Assembly: GCF_003363015.1 (NCBI RefSeq)
Contig: NZ_QRAP01000011.1
Coordinates: 1-64,000 of the forward strand
DNA length: 64,000 nucleotides
Source: Enterobacillus tribolii
Lineage (GTDB): Bacteria; Pseudomonadota; Gammaproteobacteria; Enterobacterales; Enterobacteriaceae
Direction: 5' to 3'
In this document: positions 56,306 through 64,000 of the stretch, one piece after another
How the letters are laid out: each line of letters begins with the position of its first letter
Numbering within the stretch: the stretch's first letter is position 1
Made by a program: the position numbers and the translations under genes
The notes under the pieces: generated by a model
What the model was told of the DNA's origin: nothing
Database searches by the model: none
Seen by the model: the letters and a program-made list of their open reading frames with translations, nothing else

Positions 56306-57607
56306 TTACATCAGGTTAAGCAGTTGCGGTATGAACAGCGAAATCTGCGGGATGTAGGTAATCAGCATCAGTGAGACGAGCAGTGCGGCGTAGAACGGCA
56401 GCAGCGGCCGGATCAGTTGCTGGATCTTTACGCCTGATATCGAGCAGCCGACGAACAGGGCGCTGCCGACCGGCGGAGTTAGCAGACCGATGCACAGGTT
56501 AGCGACCATCATGATGCCGAAATGAACCGGGTCCATACCCAATTCTTCTGCGATCGGCAGGAAGATCGGGGTGAAAATCAGCACTGCCGGAGTCATGTCC
56601 ATAAAAATGCCGACAATCAGCAAAACAATATTGATCAACAGCAGAATGATGAGCGGATTTTCGGAAATCCCCATCAGTGCGTCACTGATCATGTAGGGAA
56701 TGTCCGCATTGGTCATTGCCCACGACATACCGATTGAAAAACCGATCAGCAACAGCACGATAGACGTTGTGACCACAGACTCCAGTATCAGCCGGGGCAG
56801 ATCGCGCCACTTCACTTCACGATAGATCAACACCGACAGCACGAAGGTATATACCACCGCGATGGCGGAGGCTTCGGTTGCCGTAAAGATGCCCTTGAGA
56901 ATGCCGCCCATGACGACAATGACCAGCAGAAGGCTGGGCAGCGCATCGAAGAATGCCTTCGCCGCCATAGCGCAGGTCGGGCGCTGGGCAACGGGGTAGT
57001 TGCGGCGCTTGGCGATGATGCCGCAGACCAGCATGATGGAGAGCCCCATCAGGATACCGGGCAGGTAACCGGCCATAAACAGCGCAGCCACTGACACGCC
57101 GCCGGCGGTCAGGGAGAAGACAATCAGAACGTTGGAAGGCGGGATCAGCAGCCCGGTGATGCAGGATGAGACGTTCACCGCCGTAGAGAAGGCCGGATCG
57201 TACCCCTCTTTATTCTGGATCGGGTTAAGCGTACCGCCCACCGCGGCAGCGGCGGCAACCGCAGAGCCGGAAATGGAGCCGAACATCATATTCGCCAGTA
57301 CGTTAACGTGACCGAGCGAACCGGGTACGCGGCCGACCATGACCTGCGCCAGGTTAATAAGCCGTATGGCGATACCGCCGCTGTTCATCAGCGTGCCGGC
57401 GAAGATAAAAAACGGAATCGCCAGCAGGGCGAAGTTGTCCAGGCCGTTAGCCAGGCGCTGTGAAACGGTGATGACGGCGACGTCCCACGGAAACATCAGC
57501 AGCATGGAAAGCACGGTGGCGATACCGATGGAAAAAGAAATGGGAACGCCGATAAAGACCAAAATGAAAAAACTGCCGAACAGCGCCAGGGCAATGTAGT
57601 TCTCCAT
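56306..57607 (-). CDS. TRAP transporter large permease subunit (DctM family)
   Basis: This is the large, ion-coupled subunit of a tripartite ATP-independent periplasmic transporter. The 433-residue protein has about 12 membrane segments and DctM blocks such as LAIPFFIFAGTLMNSGGIA, MFGSISGSAVAAAAAVGGT and PPSNVLIVFSLTAGG. The ATG at 57607 overlaps the dctQ stop by one base (TGATG). The substrate is unknown. The neighbourhood (xylose and xyloside genes) suggests a sugar acid. Confidence 0.93.
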   Translation of the reverse strand: MENYIALALFGSFFILVFIGVPISFSIGIATVLSMLLMFPWDVAVITVSQRLANGLDNFALLAIPFFIFAGTLMNSGGIAIRLINLAQVMVGRVPGSLGHVNVLANMMFGSISGSAVAAAAAVGGTLNPIQNKEGYDPAFSTAVNVSSCITGLLIPPSNVLIVFSLTAGGVSVAALFMAGYLPGILMGLSIMLVCGIIAKRRNYPVAQRPTCAMAAKAFFDALPSLLLVIVVMGGILKGIFTATEASAIAVVYTFVLSVLIYREVKWRDLPRLILESVVTTSIVLLLIGFSIGMSWAMTNADIPYMISDALMGISENPLIILLLINIVLLIVGIFMDMTPAVLIFTPIFLPIAEELGMDPVHFGIMMVANLCIGLLTPPVGSALFVGCSISGVKIQQLIRPLLPFYAALLVSLMLITYIPQISLFIPQLLNLM

Positions 57608-58110
57608 CAGCGTGCCTCCTGTGCCGGTTGCGCCAGCGTGCGCGCGCCTTTCACCATGAACCACAGCGCATAAAACATGATGATTGCGCCGCTGAGCGGC
57701 AGCACGATATAAACGTAACCCATTGGGATCTGCATCGCGGCGGAAACCTGGGCCGTTGCCAGCGTTTTTGCGATTAACTTCAGGCCGCCGGTGACGATTA
57801 CCAGCGCGGCGAACAGAAAGATACTCAGGTTGATAAAAATGCTGACGGCTACGCGCTTGCGTTCCGGAAGCGAAAGCGACAGCAGATCGATCGCGAGATG
57901 GCGCTGAGCGCCAACGGTGTAGGCGGCACCCAGCAAGCCGACCCAGATCATCAGGTAGCGGGCCAGTTCGTCGGTAAAGGTGCTGGGCTGACTCAATACG
58001 TAGCGGCTGAATACCTGCCATACCACGCAAACCACCAGGGCGATCATCACCAGGATGGAAAAGGCGGCAATAAGGCGATCCACCGCCAGTTTAATGCGGT
58101 CGAGAATCAT
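57607..58110 (-). CDS. TRAP transporter small permease subunit (DctQ family)
   Basis: The 167-residue protein has four membrane segments and the DctQ-type blocks FTDELARYLMIWVGLLGAAY and HLAIDLLSLSLP. It is the small membrane subunit that joins the DctM subunit and the binding protein. It lies between dctP and dctM, the usual TRAP order P-Q-M. Confidence 0.93.
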   Translation of the reverse strand: MILDRIKLAVDRLIAAFSILVMIALVVCVVWQVFSRYVLSQPSTFTDELARYLMIWVGLLGAAYTVGAQRHLAIDLLSLSLPERKRVAVSIFINLSIFLFAALVIVTGGLKLIAKTLATAQVSAAMQIPMGYVYIVLPLSGAIIMFYALWFMVKGARTLAQPAQEAR

Positions 58111-58155
58111 GGCGTAATCCCGGAAAAAGCGGGCGGAAAACGCCCGCGTTAATGA

Positions 58156-59148
58156 TTATTCGGCGGCGGCTTCAAACTTTTTCAGCAGCTCAGCCTGTTT
58201 GGGATCTTTGCTGAAATCGTCAAACAGAGGTTTCACTGCGGCGCGGAACGGGGCTTTATCAACCGTAACGAATGTCGCACCCATTGATTTGGCCTGCTCA
58301 CGGGATTCATGATCAATTTTTTCCCACAGTTTCTGCTGATAGACCTCAGAACCTCGTGCGGCTTTTTCCAGAATTTCACGTTGTTCAGGCGACAGTTTTT
58401 CCAGGGTCTTGGTTGAGATCACCAAAAAGTCCGGAATTGAGGTGTGCTCATCTTCGGAGAAGAATTTGGCAATTTCGATATGGCGGGTTTGCACCCAGGA
58501 AGGCACGTTGTTCTCTGCGCCGTCCACCACGCCTTGCTGCATGGCGGTATACACCTCACCGAACGGGACCGGCGTGGGGGAGCCACCCATGAGTTCGACC
58601 ATTTTCAACGTTGTGGGGCTGGCCTGAACGCGGATTTTTAGCCCTTTCAGGTCTTCCGGTTTGGTGATGGGCTTTTTGGCATAAAAGCTGCGCGTACCGG
58701 CGACGTAAGCAGAGAGGGCAACAAAGCCTTTGCTTTTGGTCGATTCCATAATCTCTTTACCCACCGGGCCGAACACAACCTTATTAAAATGTTGCTGATC
58801 GCGGAACAGGTAGGGGAGATTATAAATGGCATAGATATTATCGAAAGATTCCAGATCGCTGGCGGAACCTTTTGTCATATCCAGAGCGCCGTTTTGCAGT
58901 AATTCCAGCGTTTCGCGGGCGCTGCCCATTTGGCTGCTGGGATAAATACGGATCGTCATTTTTCCACCGGACAGCGTTTTAACCTCTTTCGCCATCTCTT
59001 CAAATGCCTGATGTACGACGTGACTGCGCTCCAGATTATGCGCCAGTTTTAGCGTGACTTTCTCCGGTGCGGCGTTTGCGCTGCTTGCGAATAATGCCAG
59101 CAAGGCGGAACAGGCAAGCGTACGGGTAAAAGCGGGTATTTTCATCAT
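58156..59148 (-). CDS. TRAP transporter substrate-binding protein (DctP family)
   Basis: The 330-residue precursor has a signal peptide cleaved after ANA (about residue 27) and the DctP fold. YPSSQMGSARETLELLQNGALDM, the ligand-binding Arg in LKIRVQASPT and GEVYTAMQQGVVDGAENN are diagnostic. Related proteins bind C4-dicarboxylates, uronates or keto-sugar acids through that Arg, so an acidic substrate is expected. Two adjacent ATGs (59148 and 59145) are possible; the second has the better spacing to GGAG. It is the first gene of the TRAP operon. Confidence 0.92.
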   Translation of the reverse strand: MMKIPAFTRTLACSALLALFASSANAAPEKVTLKLAHNLERSHVVHQAFEEMAKEVKTLSGGKMTIRIYPSSQMGSARETLELLQNGALDMTKGSASDLESFDNIYAIYNLPYLFRDQQHFNKVVFGPVGKEIMESTKSKGFVALSAYVAGTRSFYAKKPITKPEDLKGLKIRVQASPTTLKMVELMGGSPTPVPFGEVYTAMQQGVVDGAENNVPSWVQTRHIEIAKFFSEDEHTSIPDFLVISTKTLEKLSPEQREILEKAARGSEVYQQKLWEKIDHESREQAKSMGATFVTVDKAPFRAAVKPLFDDFSKDPKQAELLKKFEAAAE

Positions 59149-59197
59149 TCAGCTCCGTGCGGAAAATTTTATTGTCATAAAGGAGTGATATCTTTTT

Positions 59198-59237
59198 ATT
59201 GCTGTATGACATCTTATTGTTTGTGTCATACAGCAAT
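59198..59237. repeat. 14-bp perfect inverted repeat upstream of the TRAP operon
   Basis: ATTGCTGTATGACA (59198-59211) and TGTCATACAGCAAT (59224-59237) are exact reverse complements separated by 12 bp. It lies 50-89 bp before dctP, in the expected promoter region. A third partial copy (TATGACA on the minus strand) lies near 59172-59178. It is probably a regulator-binding dyad, and less likely an mRNA leader hairpin. Confidence 0.75.
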
Positions 59238-59286
59238 GGTGAATCGATCACGTTTTTTACTTCCAATTGTAAGAAATATTAAAATT

Positions 59287-59302
59287 TGTGTGTTCAGTCA
59301 CT
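59287..59302. promoter_or_regulatory. CRP-like site in the TRAP/yicI gap
   Basis: TGTGT-GTTCAG-TCACT matches 8 of 10 conserved CRP positions, about 140-155 bp upstream of dctP. Confidence 0.4.
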
Positions 59303-59314
59303 TAATTGGTCTGA

Positions 59315-59330
59315 AATCACGCGGGTGATT
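59315..59330. promoter_or_regulatory. Operator-like palindrome
   Basis: AATCAC-GCGG-GTGATT is a perfect palindrome of two 6-bp arms. It lies about 85 bp before the 19-codon ORF. No regulator is assigned. Confidence 0.4.
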
Positions 59331-59411
59331 ATATGTGTATATATTCATTGCAAGTGCTATGAGCTAATACATTTTTTATATGAATGATTGTGGGGGGGAG
59401 GGAGATAAAAT

Positions 59412-59471
59412 ATGAGAAAAGCTTTATATTTCGTTTTAATAAGTGGTCTGATAGCTTTATTGCCGCAATAA
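59412..59471 (+). CDS. Putative 19-residue hydrophobic peptide
   Basis: The ORF encodes MRKALYFVLISGLIALLPQ. Its basic start is followed by one hydrophobic stretch long enough to enter a membrane. A G7-AGGGAG purine run ends 7 nt before the ATG, a very strong ribosome binding site. A perfect hairpin follows 10 nt after the stop. The size and composition resemble type I toxin peptides such as Ibs (18-19 residues), but no sequence homology is claimed. It is too short for most gene finders. Confidence 0.5.
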   Translation: MRKALYFVLISGLIALLPQ

Positions 59472-59481
59472 CGCTGAATTA

Positions 59482-59509
59482 CCGACAGACACATCAATGT
59501 GTCTGTCGG
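59482..59509. terminator. Hairpin between the 19-codon ORF and yicI
   Basis: CCGACAGACACAT (59482-59494) and ATGTGTCTGTCGG (59497-59509) form a perfect stem of up to 13 bp. No T run follows on either strand. Confidence 0.7.
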
Positions 59510-59519
59510 GTAGGGAGGA

Positions 59520-61853
59520 TTACAGGTGAATAGTGATACTACGGGGGGGATTTGCGCTGGCGTCCTGCGGATAAATCATGATGCCCTGCTCACCGGATTC
59601 AGCGTTCGCACCCTGTACGGAAGAGAGGCTTGCAATATTACGCAGGCAAAGGCTCCACGCGTGCGCTCTTCCATTGGTGTCGACCTGCAGGGTGTCGCCC
59701 CGGCGGGTGATATCAATCCGGAAACAGGCGCTGCCATCTTCGGCGGGAATGATAGCCCGGGCTTGTTCCCCTTCCCCCAATGCAAACAGATGGAAACAGG
59801 GAGATTCCGTATAGTCATAATCCGGGCGTTGCGTGTTTTGACCCAGAGCAAGTAACGTACCCTGGCGTACATAGAGCGGCAGGCTGCTGAAGCCGTGGCA
59901 CTCACGATGCCAGCCGCCGCTGAGTTCCTGATTGCTGAACAGATGCGTCCAGCGCCCCGGCGGCAGGTAAAAGCGCACGTCGCCGCTTTCGCTGAACACC
60001 GGTGCGACCATCAGGCTGTCGCCGAGCATGTATTGACGATCCAGATATTCGCAGCCCGGATCGTCGGGGAACTCCAGCATCATGGCGCGCATTACCGGCG
60101 TGCCCTGCCCGGCGGCCTGCGCTGAGGCGGCATAAAGGTAAGGCATCAGGCGGCATTTCCATTCGGTGAAAAAGCGTACCACGTCGCAGGCTTCCTCATC
60201 GTAGGCCCACGGTACCCGGTAAGATTTGCTTCCGTGCAACCGGCTATGGCTGGAAAGTAAACCGAAGGCGCACCAGCGCTTATAGACATGGGCCGGGGCG
60301 GTATTTTCAAAGCCACCAATGTCATGGCTCCAGTAGCCAAAGCCGGATAACCCGAGGGAAAGGCCGCCGCGCAGGCTTTCTGCCATAGATTCATAGGTCG
60401 CGTAGCAATCGCCGCCCCAGTGTACGGGGAATTGTTGAGCGCCGACCGAGGCGGAGCGGGCGAACAATACGGCCTGCGCTTCCCCCAGTTCTTGCTGTAA
60501 GAGCTTATAGACCAGTTGGTTGTAGAGAAAAGCATAATGGTTATGCATTTTTTGCGGGCAGGAGCCGTCAAACCATACCACGTCGGTTGGAATGCGTTCG
60601 CCGAAGTCGGTTTTAAAGCAATCGACGCCCATGCGGATCAGCCGCCGCAGGTGGCCGGCATACCAATCGCAGGCCGCCGGATTGGTGAAGTCTACGATCC
60701 CCAGACCGGGTTGCCACTTATCCCACTGCCAGACGCTGCCGTCCGGGCGTTTGAGCAGATAACCTTTTTCCTTTCCTTTAGAGAACAGTGGCGAAAGCTG
60801 CGCGATGTAGGGGTTGATCCACACGCAGATCTTCAGGCCGCGCGCCTTCAGGCGCTGCAACATGCCGGCCGGATCGGGGAACGTTTGCGGGTCCCATTCG
60901 AAGTCGCACCAGCGGAAAGCGCGCATCCAGAAACAGTCGAAATGGAAAACGTGCAGCGGTAAGCGACGTTCGGCCATGCCGTCTATAAAGTGATTAACCG
61001 TTTCTTCGTCGTAGTTTGTGGTGAATGAAGTGGTCAACCACAGGCCGAAGGACCAGGCGGGCGGCAGGGCCGGACGACCGGTCAGGCGGGTATAGCGATC
61101 CAGCACCTGTTTGGGCGTCGGGCCGTCAAATACCAGGTATTCCAGGTACTCCCCCTCCACGCTGAATTGTACTTTTGAGACTTTCTCCGCACCGACTTCA
61201 AAAGAAACGCATTCCGGGTGGTTGACCAATACGCCGTAACCGCGATTGGTGAGATAAAACGGGATGGTTTTGTAGGCTTGTTCGGTGCTGGTGCCGCCAT
61301 CGCGGTTCCAGCTGTCCACCGTCTGACCGTTTTTGACGAAGGCAGTGAAGCGTTCTCCCAGCCCGTAGACCGTTTCCCCCACGCCGAGATCGAGGCGGTC
61401 GTAGAGGTAGGTCTTGCCATCGTTGCCGTCCTGGACATAACCGGCGGATTTCAGGCCGCTGCCGGTTATGCGCTCTCCGTCGCGCAGGAAATCCAGCGCC
61501 CATTCACCCGTTTTGGCAACCCGTACGCTCAGGTTGCCGCTGCGCAGGTAAACGTGATTTTCGTCTTCTTCTGCGCGTGCGCAATAGCCGGCATCCGGCA
61601 TCAGCGGGTAATGCGGGCCGCGTTCAACCTGCCCGGCGAAATGGGTGAGGCGTACCCCGATGACGCCTTCCTGCGGAGAAAACAGGCGCAGGGTGAATAA
61701 CGGGGTATCCAACTGACCGGCCCGGGAGGAAGCGTCGCGCGGGGTCGCATAGATCAGCACTTCCCCGTTCCGTTGCTCCGAACTGAAATAGCACAGTGGA
61801 TGGAGAAGGGTTAATCCTTCCCGGATCAGCCAGTTGCCGTCACTGATTTTCAT
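59520..61853 (-). CDS. yicI: Alpha-xylosidase YicI (GH31)
   Basis: YicI removes alpha-xylosyl units from isoprimeverose and other alpha-xylosides in the cytoplasm. The 777-residue protein (772 in E. coli) has the GH31 layout. The nucleophile D416 is in [12 protein letters not shown] and the acid/base D482 in [11 protein letters not shown], at the same numbers as the E. coli enzyme. Its 5' end overlaps yicJ by 14 nt, so permease and enzyme are made together. Confidence 0.97.
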   Translation of the reverse strand: MKISDGNWLIREGLTLLHPLCYFSSEQRNGEVLIYATPRDASSRAGQLDTPLFTLRLFSPQEGVIGVRLTHFAGQVERGPHYPLMPDAGYCARAEEDENHVYLRSGNLSVRVAKTGEWALDFLRDGERITGSGLKSAGYVQDGNDGKTYLYDRLDLGVGETVYGLGERFTAFVKNGQTVDSWNRDGGTSTEQAYKTIPFYLTNRGYGVLVNHPECVSFEVGAEKVSKVQFSVEGEYLEYLVFDGPTPKQVLDRYTRLTGRPALPPAWSFGLWLTTSFTTNYDEETVNHFIDGMAERRLPLHVFHFDCFWMRAFRWCDFEWDPQTFPDPAGMLQRLKARGLKICVWINPYIAQLSPLFSKGKEKGYLLKRPDGSVWQWDKWQPGLGIVDFTNPAACDWYAGHLRRLIRMGVDCFKTDFGERIPTDVVWFDGSCPQKMHNHYAFLYNQLVYKLLQQELGEAQAVLFARSASVGAQQFPVHWGGDCYATYESMAESLRGGLSLGLSGFGYWSHDIGGFENTAPAHVYKRWCAFGLLSSHSRLHGSKSYRVPWAYDEEACDVVRFFTEWKCRLMPYLYAASAQAAGQGTPVMRAMMLEFPDDPGCEYLDRQYMLGDSLMVAPVFSESGDVRFYLPPGRWTHLFSNQELSGGWHRECHGFSSLPLYVRQGTLLALGQNTQRPDYDYTESPCFHLFALGEGEQARAIIPAEDGSACFRIDITRRGDTLQVDTNGRAHAWSLCLRNIASLSSVQGANAESGEQGIMIYPQDASANPPRSITIHL

Positions 61854-63240
61854 GGCGTAACTCCTCGGATGATTGCATAAATTCAGTTTGGTTGCGTCTG
61901 GCCCCTGCGGCCAGCTCTGCCAGAATGCGGTTGATAAACGGCGTGCGCAGCGTGTAGTAGCGGGCGGCGATAACGGCGCTCAGCAGATAGCAGGTGCCGG
62001 GCACCAGGGTGAACAGAGCGATGATGATGGCAAGAGTGGCATCGCTCTGCGTGGCGGCTCCGGACTGGTAACCGGCACCGGCCAGCATCCAGCCAATCAA
62101 GGCGCCGCCCAGCGCCAGGCCCAGCTTAAGCACGAACAGGGTGCCGGCGAAGCTGATGCCGGTCAGGCGTTTGCCTTCTTTCCATTCGCCGTAATCGACG
62201 GTGTCGGACATCATTACCCATTGGATAGGGGTGACGAGCTGATGCAGCACGCCGATGATGAAAATAAAGATGAACATCGTGATATGCGCCCCGATGGGGA
62301 CCCAGAACATGGCGATGCTCAGCACCGCCAGTATGGCGTTCGTCCACCAGAAGACACTGACCTTACATTTGCGGTCGGTCAGCGGCTTGGCGGCAGCGCT
62401 GCCGATCAGGTTGCCGACGGAGTAGGTGGCGAGGAAAGCGGCGAAGACCGCCGTATTGCCGAGAATATAGGTGACGTAGTACATCATGGCGCCGCCGCGT
62501 ACGGAGACGGCTAAAATGTTGAGCAGGGTGAGCAGGCCAACGATACGCCACTGATCGTTGCGCACGATGTCCCGCAAATCTTCGCGCATGCTGCCTTGCG
62601 GGGCGCCATCATCGCTGATGCGTTCGCGTGTGGTGGCAAAGCAGATCGCCAACATAACCACCGCCACTGCGGCCAGGACGGCGATACCGCCCTGATAGCC
62701 TGCGGCCTGATCGCCGCGCCCGATCAGGTTGACCAGGGGAATCATCAGTACGGTACTTAGCATGCCGCCGGCGGTTGCCAGCACGAAGCGATATGATTGC
62801 AGGGAAATCCGCTGTGCCGGATCGGCGGTAATCACGCCGCCGAGGGCGCAGTAAGGAATATTTACTACGGTATACATGAGTGTGAGTAATGTATACGTCA
62901 CGGCGGCGTAGATCATTTTACCGCCCGGGCTGAGGTCCGGCGCGCTGTACGCAAACACGCAGACGATACCGAACGGAATAGCGCCGAACAGCACGTAAGG
63001 GCGGAATTTCCCCCAGCGGGTGCGGGTTCGGTCGGCAATCAGCCCCATACAGGGGTCGGAAATGGCGTCCAGCGCGCGGGCCAGCAGGAACATGGTGCCG
63101 ACGAAGCCGGCTGGGATACCAAAAATATCAGTGTAAAAAAACATCATGTATAACATGACATTATCAAACACAATATGGCTGGCGGCATCGCCCAGGCCAT
63201 AGCCGATTTTTTCCCGCCTGGACAAAATATGATGGTTCAT
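61840..63240 (-). CDS. yicJ: Glycoside-pentoside-hexuronide (GPH) cation symporter YicJ
   Basis: YicJ is the presumed importer of alpha-xylosides for YicI. The 466-residue protein has 12 membrane segments and GPH-family blocks: [48 protein letters not shown] and [17 protein letters not shown]. The ATG at 63240, with GGAG before it, matches the family. The frame is open 19 codons further upstream. It heads the yicJI operon. It resembles the xyloside permease XylP of lactobacilli. Confidence 0.94.
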   Translation of the reverse strand: MNHHILSRREKIGYGLGDAASHIVFDNVMLYMMFFYTDIFGIPAGFVGTMFLLARALDAISDPCMGLIADRTRTRWGKFRPYVLFGAIPFGIVCVFAYSAPDLSPGGKMIYAAVTYTLLTLMYTVVNIPYCALGGVITADPAQRISLQSYRFVLATAGGMLSTVLMIPLVNLIGRGDQAAGYQGGIAVLAAVAVVMLAICFATTRERISDDGAPQGSMREDLRDIVRNDQWRIVGLLTLLNILAVSVRGGAMMYYVTYILGNTAVFAAFLATYSVGNLIGSAAAKPLTDRKCKVSVFWWTNAILAVLSIAMFWVPIGAHITMFIFIFIIGVLHQLVTPIQWVMMSDTVDYGEWKEGKRLTGISFAGTLFVLKLGLALGGALIGWMLAGAGYQSGAATQSDATLAIIIALFTLVPGTCYLLSAVIAARYYTLRTPFINRILAELAAGARRNQTEFMQSSEELRHENQ

Positions 63241-63318
63241 GGCGATCTCCGGGATAAACAGATGTCTCTGTTGTACAGCCGAAGAAGTACCGTTCACTAT
63301 TGTGTTTTTTCGTTCTGA

Positions 63319-63335
63319 AATTACGTTTTGTAATT
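63319..63335. promoter_or_regulatory. Operator-like palindrome upstream of yicJ
   Basis: AATTAC-GTTTT-GTAATT has perfect 6-bp arms and lies about 80-95 bp before yicJ, in the promoter region. The regulator is unknown. Confidence 0.4.
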
Positions 63336-63385
63336 AATGTGATCTTGGTAATTAGAAAGCGAGACTAATGTATTGATGAGGGGAA

Positions 63386-63416
63386 ATAGACGTAGATATT
63401 CATGCTCTACGTCTAT
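63386..63416 (-). terminator. Terminator of the DJ-1 family gene
   Basis: ATAGACGTAGA (63386-63396) and TCTACGTCTAT (63406-63416) form a perfect 11-bp stem with a 9-nt loop, 20 nt past the stop. On the minus strand it is followed by TTCCCC, so the T run is short. Confidence 0.65.
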
Positions 63417-63436
63417 GGGGTATCAACATCTGTACT

Positions 63437-64000
63437 TTAGTTTGGGCGCCAGTGGCTGTAAGAGATGGCGTCGAGCTGCAGAGCGGTTTGTTCGCTGTCG
63501 TTGTTCAGACGCCAGCCGACGGTGAAGGCGAAGTCAAACGCAACGCCGGGTCCTTTGGCGCTGATCAGGTTTCCATCTTCCACGACGTTGCTCTCCACAT
63601 AGGTACCCTCTTCGATATCCTGACTGAGATCGTCGGTACAGACGTAGCGGCGTCCTTTAATCAGGTTCGCGGCGGCCAACACCTGAATGGCGGCGCCGAT
63701 AGGGCAAATCAGGCGCCCGGCTTCGTCGTGGCGGCGCAGGAACTCGGTCACCTGCGGGTTTTTAGCCAGATTCAGCACGGCCTCCCAGCCGCCGGGTAAG
63801 ATCACCGCGTCGAACAGCTGATCGGATTTCCGCTCCAGCAAGGCGTCGGCAAACATACGGATCTGATGCTGACTCTTCAGTTCAAGCATGTTTTGGCAGG
63901 CAAGGGTCGTAACCGGAATTTCCAGGCGTCGCAACGTATTGATGGCAATGATGGCTTCCGCTTCCTCGAACCCTTGTGCCAACAGCACAGCAACATTCTT
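63437..64000 (-). CDS. DJ-1/PfpI family protein, N-terminus outside window
   Basis: At least 187 residues are visible. The frame stays open to the window edge (KNVAVLLAQGFEEAEAI), so the start codon lies beyond position 64000. The N-terminal part is typical of the DJ-1/YajL group, with the family Glu in GFEEAE and VILPGGWEAVLNL. The nucleophile-elbow Cys is present in RLICPIGAAIQVLAA, but the usual Cys-Ala-Gly/Ala context is replaced by Cys-Pro-Ile-Gly. Family members act as chaperone-like, deglycase-like or glyoxalase III proteins. Which one applies here cannot be told. Confidence 0.85.
   Translation of the reverse strand, partial: KNVAVLLAQGFEEAEAIIAINTLRRLEIPVTTLACQNMLELKSQHQIRMFADALLERKSDQLFDAVILPGGWEAVLNLAKNPQVTEFLRRHDEAGRLICPIGAAIQVLAAANLIKGRRYVCTDDLSQDIEEGTYVESNVVEDGNLISAKGPGVAFDFAFTVGWRLNNDSEQTALQLDAISYSHWRPN

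Larger units (their letters stand above)
59149..59519. other. TRAP operon-yicI intergenic region
   Basis: This 371-bp gap is AT-rich. It holds a 14-bp inverted repeat before dctP, a CRP-like site, a further 16-bp palindrome, a 19-codon ORF on the plus strand and a strong hairpin next to the yicI stop codon. Confidence 0.75.

Noticed and set aside
57608-58030. 5' extension of the TRAP large-subunit frame
   Set aside because: It is the antiphase shadow of the DctQ gene. The TGATG junction at 57607 is the proper start.

Overview
The window is chromosomal DNA of a gamma-proteobacterium of the order Enterobacterales. It opens inside the 3' part of a 5S rRNA gene. Nearly every backbone gene reads like its Escherichia coli counterpart: mobBA, yihD-srkA-dsbA, yihG, polA, Spot 42, engB, CsrC, yihI, hemN, glnALG, typA, yihX-yihY-dtd-fabY, glpABC/glpTQ and selAB. 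Several active-site residues fall at the E. coli numbering (SelA K295, YicI D416/D482, GlnL H139, MdfA E26/D34, HemN C62/C66/C69). The accessory content (2-ketogluconate use, a xylose and xyloside block, a TRAP transporter, a periplasmic amylase) suggests a plant- or soil-associated genus near Pectobacteriaceae or Yersiniaceae. I cannot fix the genus. No insertion sequence, prophage, tRNA or CRISPR array was seen.

Layout. 0-11.4 kb: rRNA operon end, molybdopterin guanine dinucleotide synthesis, the yihD-srkA-dsbA operon, polA with DnaA boxes upstream, the sRNAs Spot 42 and CsrC, engB, yihI and hemN. 11.4-20.7 kb: an accessory block, all on the minus strand, with a complete kguEKTD operon (2-ketogluconate catabolism), yidE, malS and ghrB. 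20.9-25.7 kb: the small membrane protein yshB and the nitrogen-control genes glnA-glnL-glnG with a full sigma-54/NtrC promoter. 25.7-31.9 kb: typA, a Sel1-repeat lipoprotein, yihX, yihY, dtd, fabY. 32-39 kb: anaerobic glycerol-3-phosphate dehydrogenase glpABC divergent from glpTQ. 39.1-44.4 kb: yibF, a soluble CZB chemoreceptor and selAB. 44.4-47.7 kb: an AT-rich gap with a perfect-looking LexA box, a cholesterol-oxidase-like GMC flavoenzyme and mdfA. 47.9-63.3 kb: xylAB, xylFGH, xylR, a TRAP transporter and yicJ-yicI. The window ends inside a DJ-1/PfpI-family gene.

How the genes work together. YicJ is expected to import alpha-xylosides such as isoprimeverose, YicI to release xylose, XylFGH to import free xylose, XylAB to send it to the pentose phosphate pathway, and XylR to control the block. 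The kgu genes would import 2-ketogluconate, phosphorylate it and reduce it to 6-phosphogluconate. GlpQ, GlpT and GlpABC form a route from glycerophosphodiesters to dihydroxyacetone phosphate.

Best candidates for something new: a 19-codon hydrophobic ORF with a very strong ribosome binding site in the TRAP/yicI gap (59412-59471); a LexA-box promoter with no recognisable gene directly behind it, upstream of the cholesterol-oxidase-like gene; a perfect 14-bp inverted repeat before the TRAP operon; a PtxS-like operator before the kgu operon; and short upstream ORFs before polA and mdfA.
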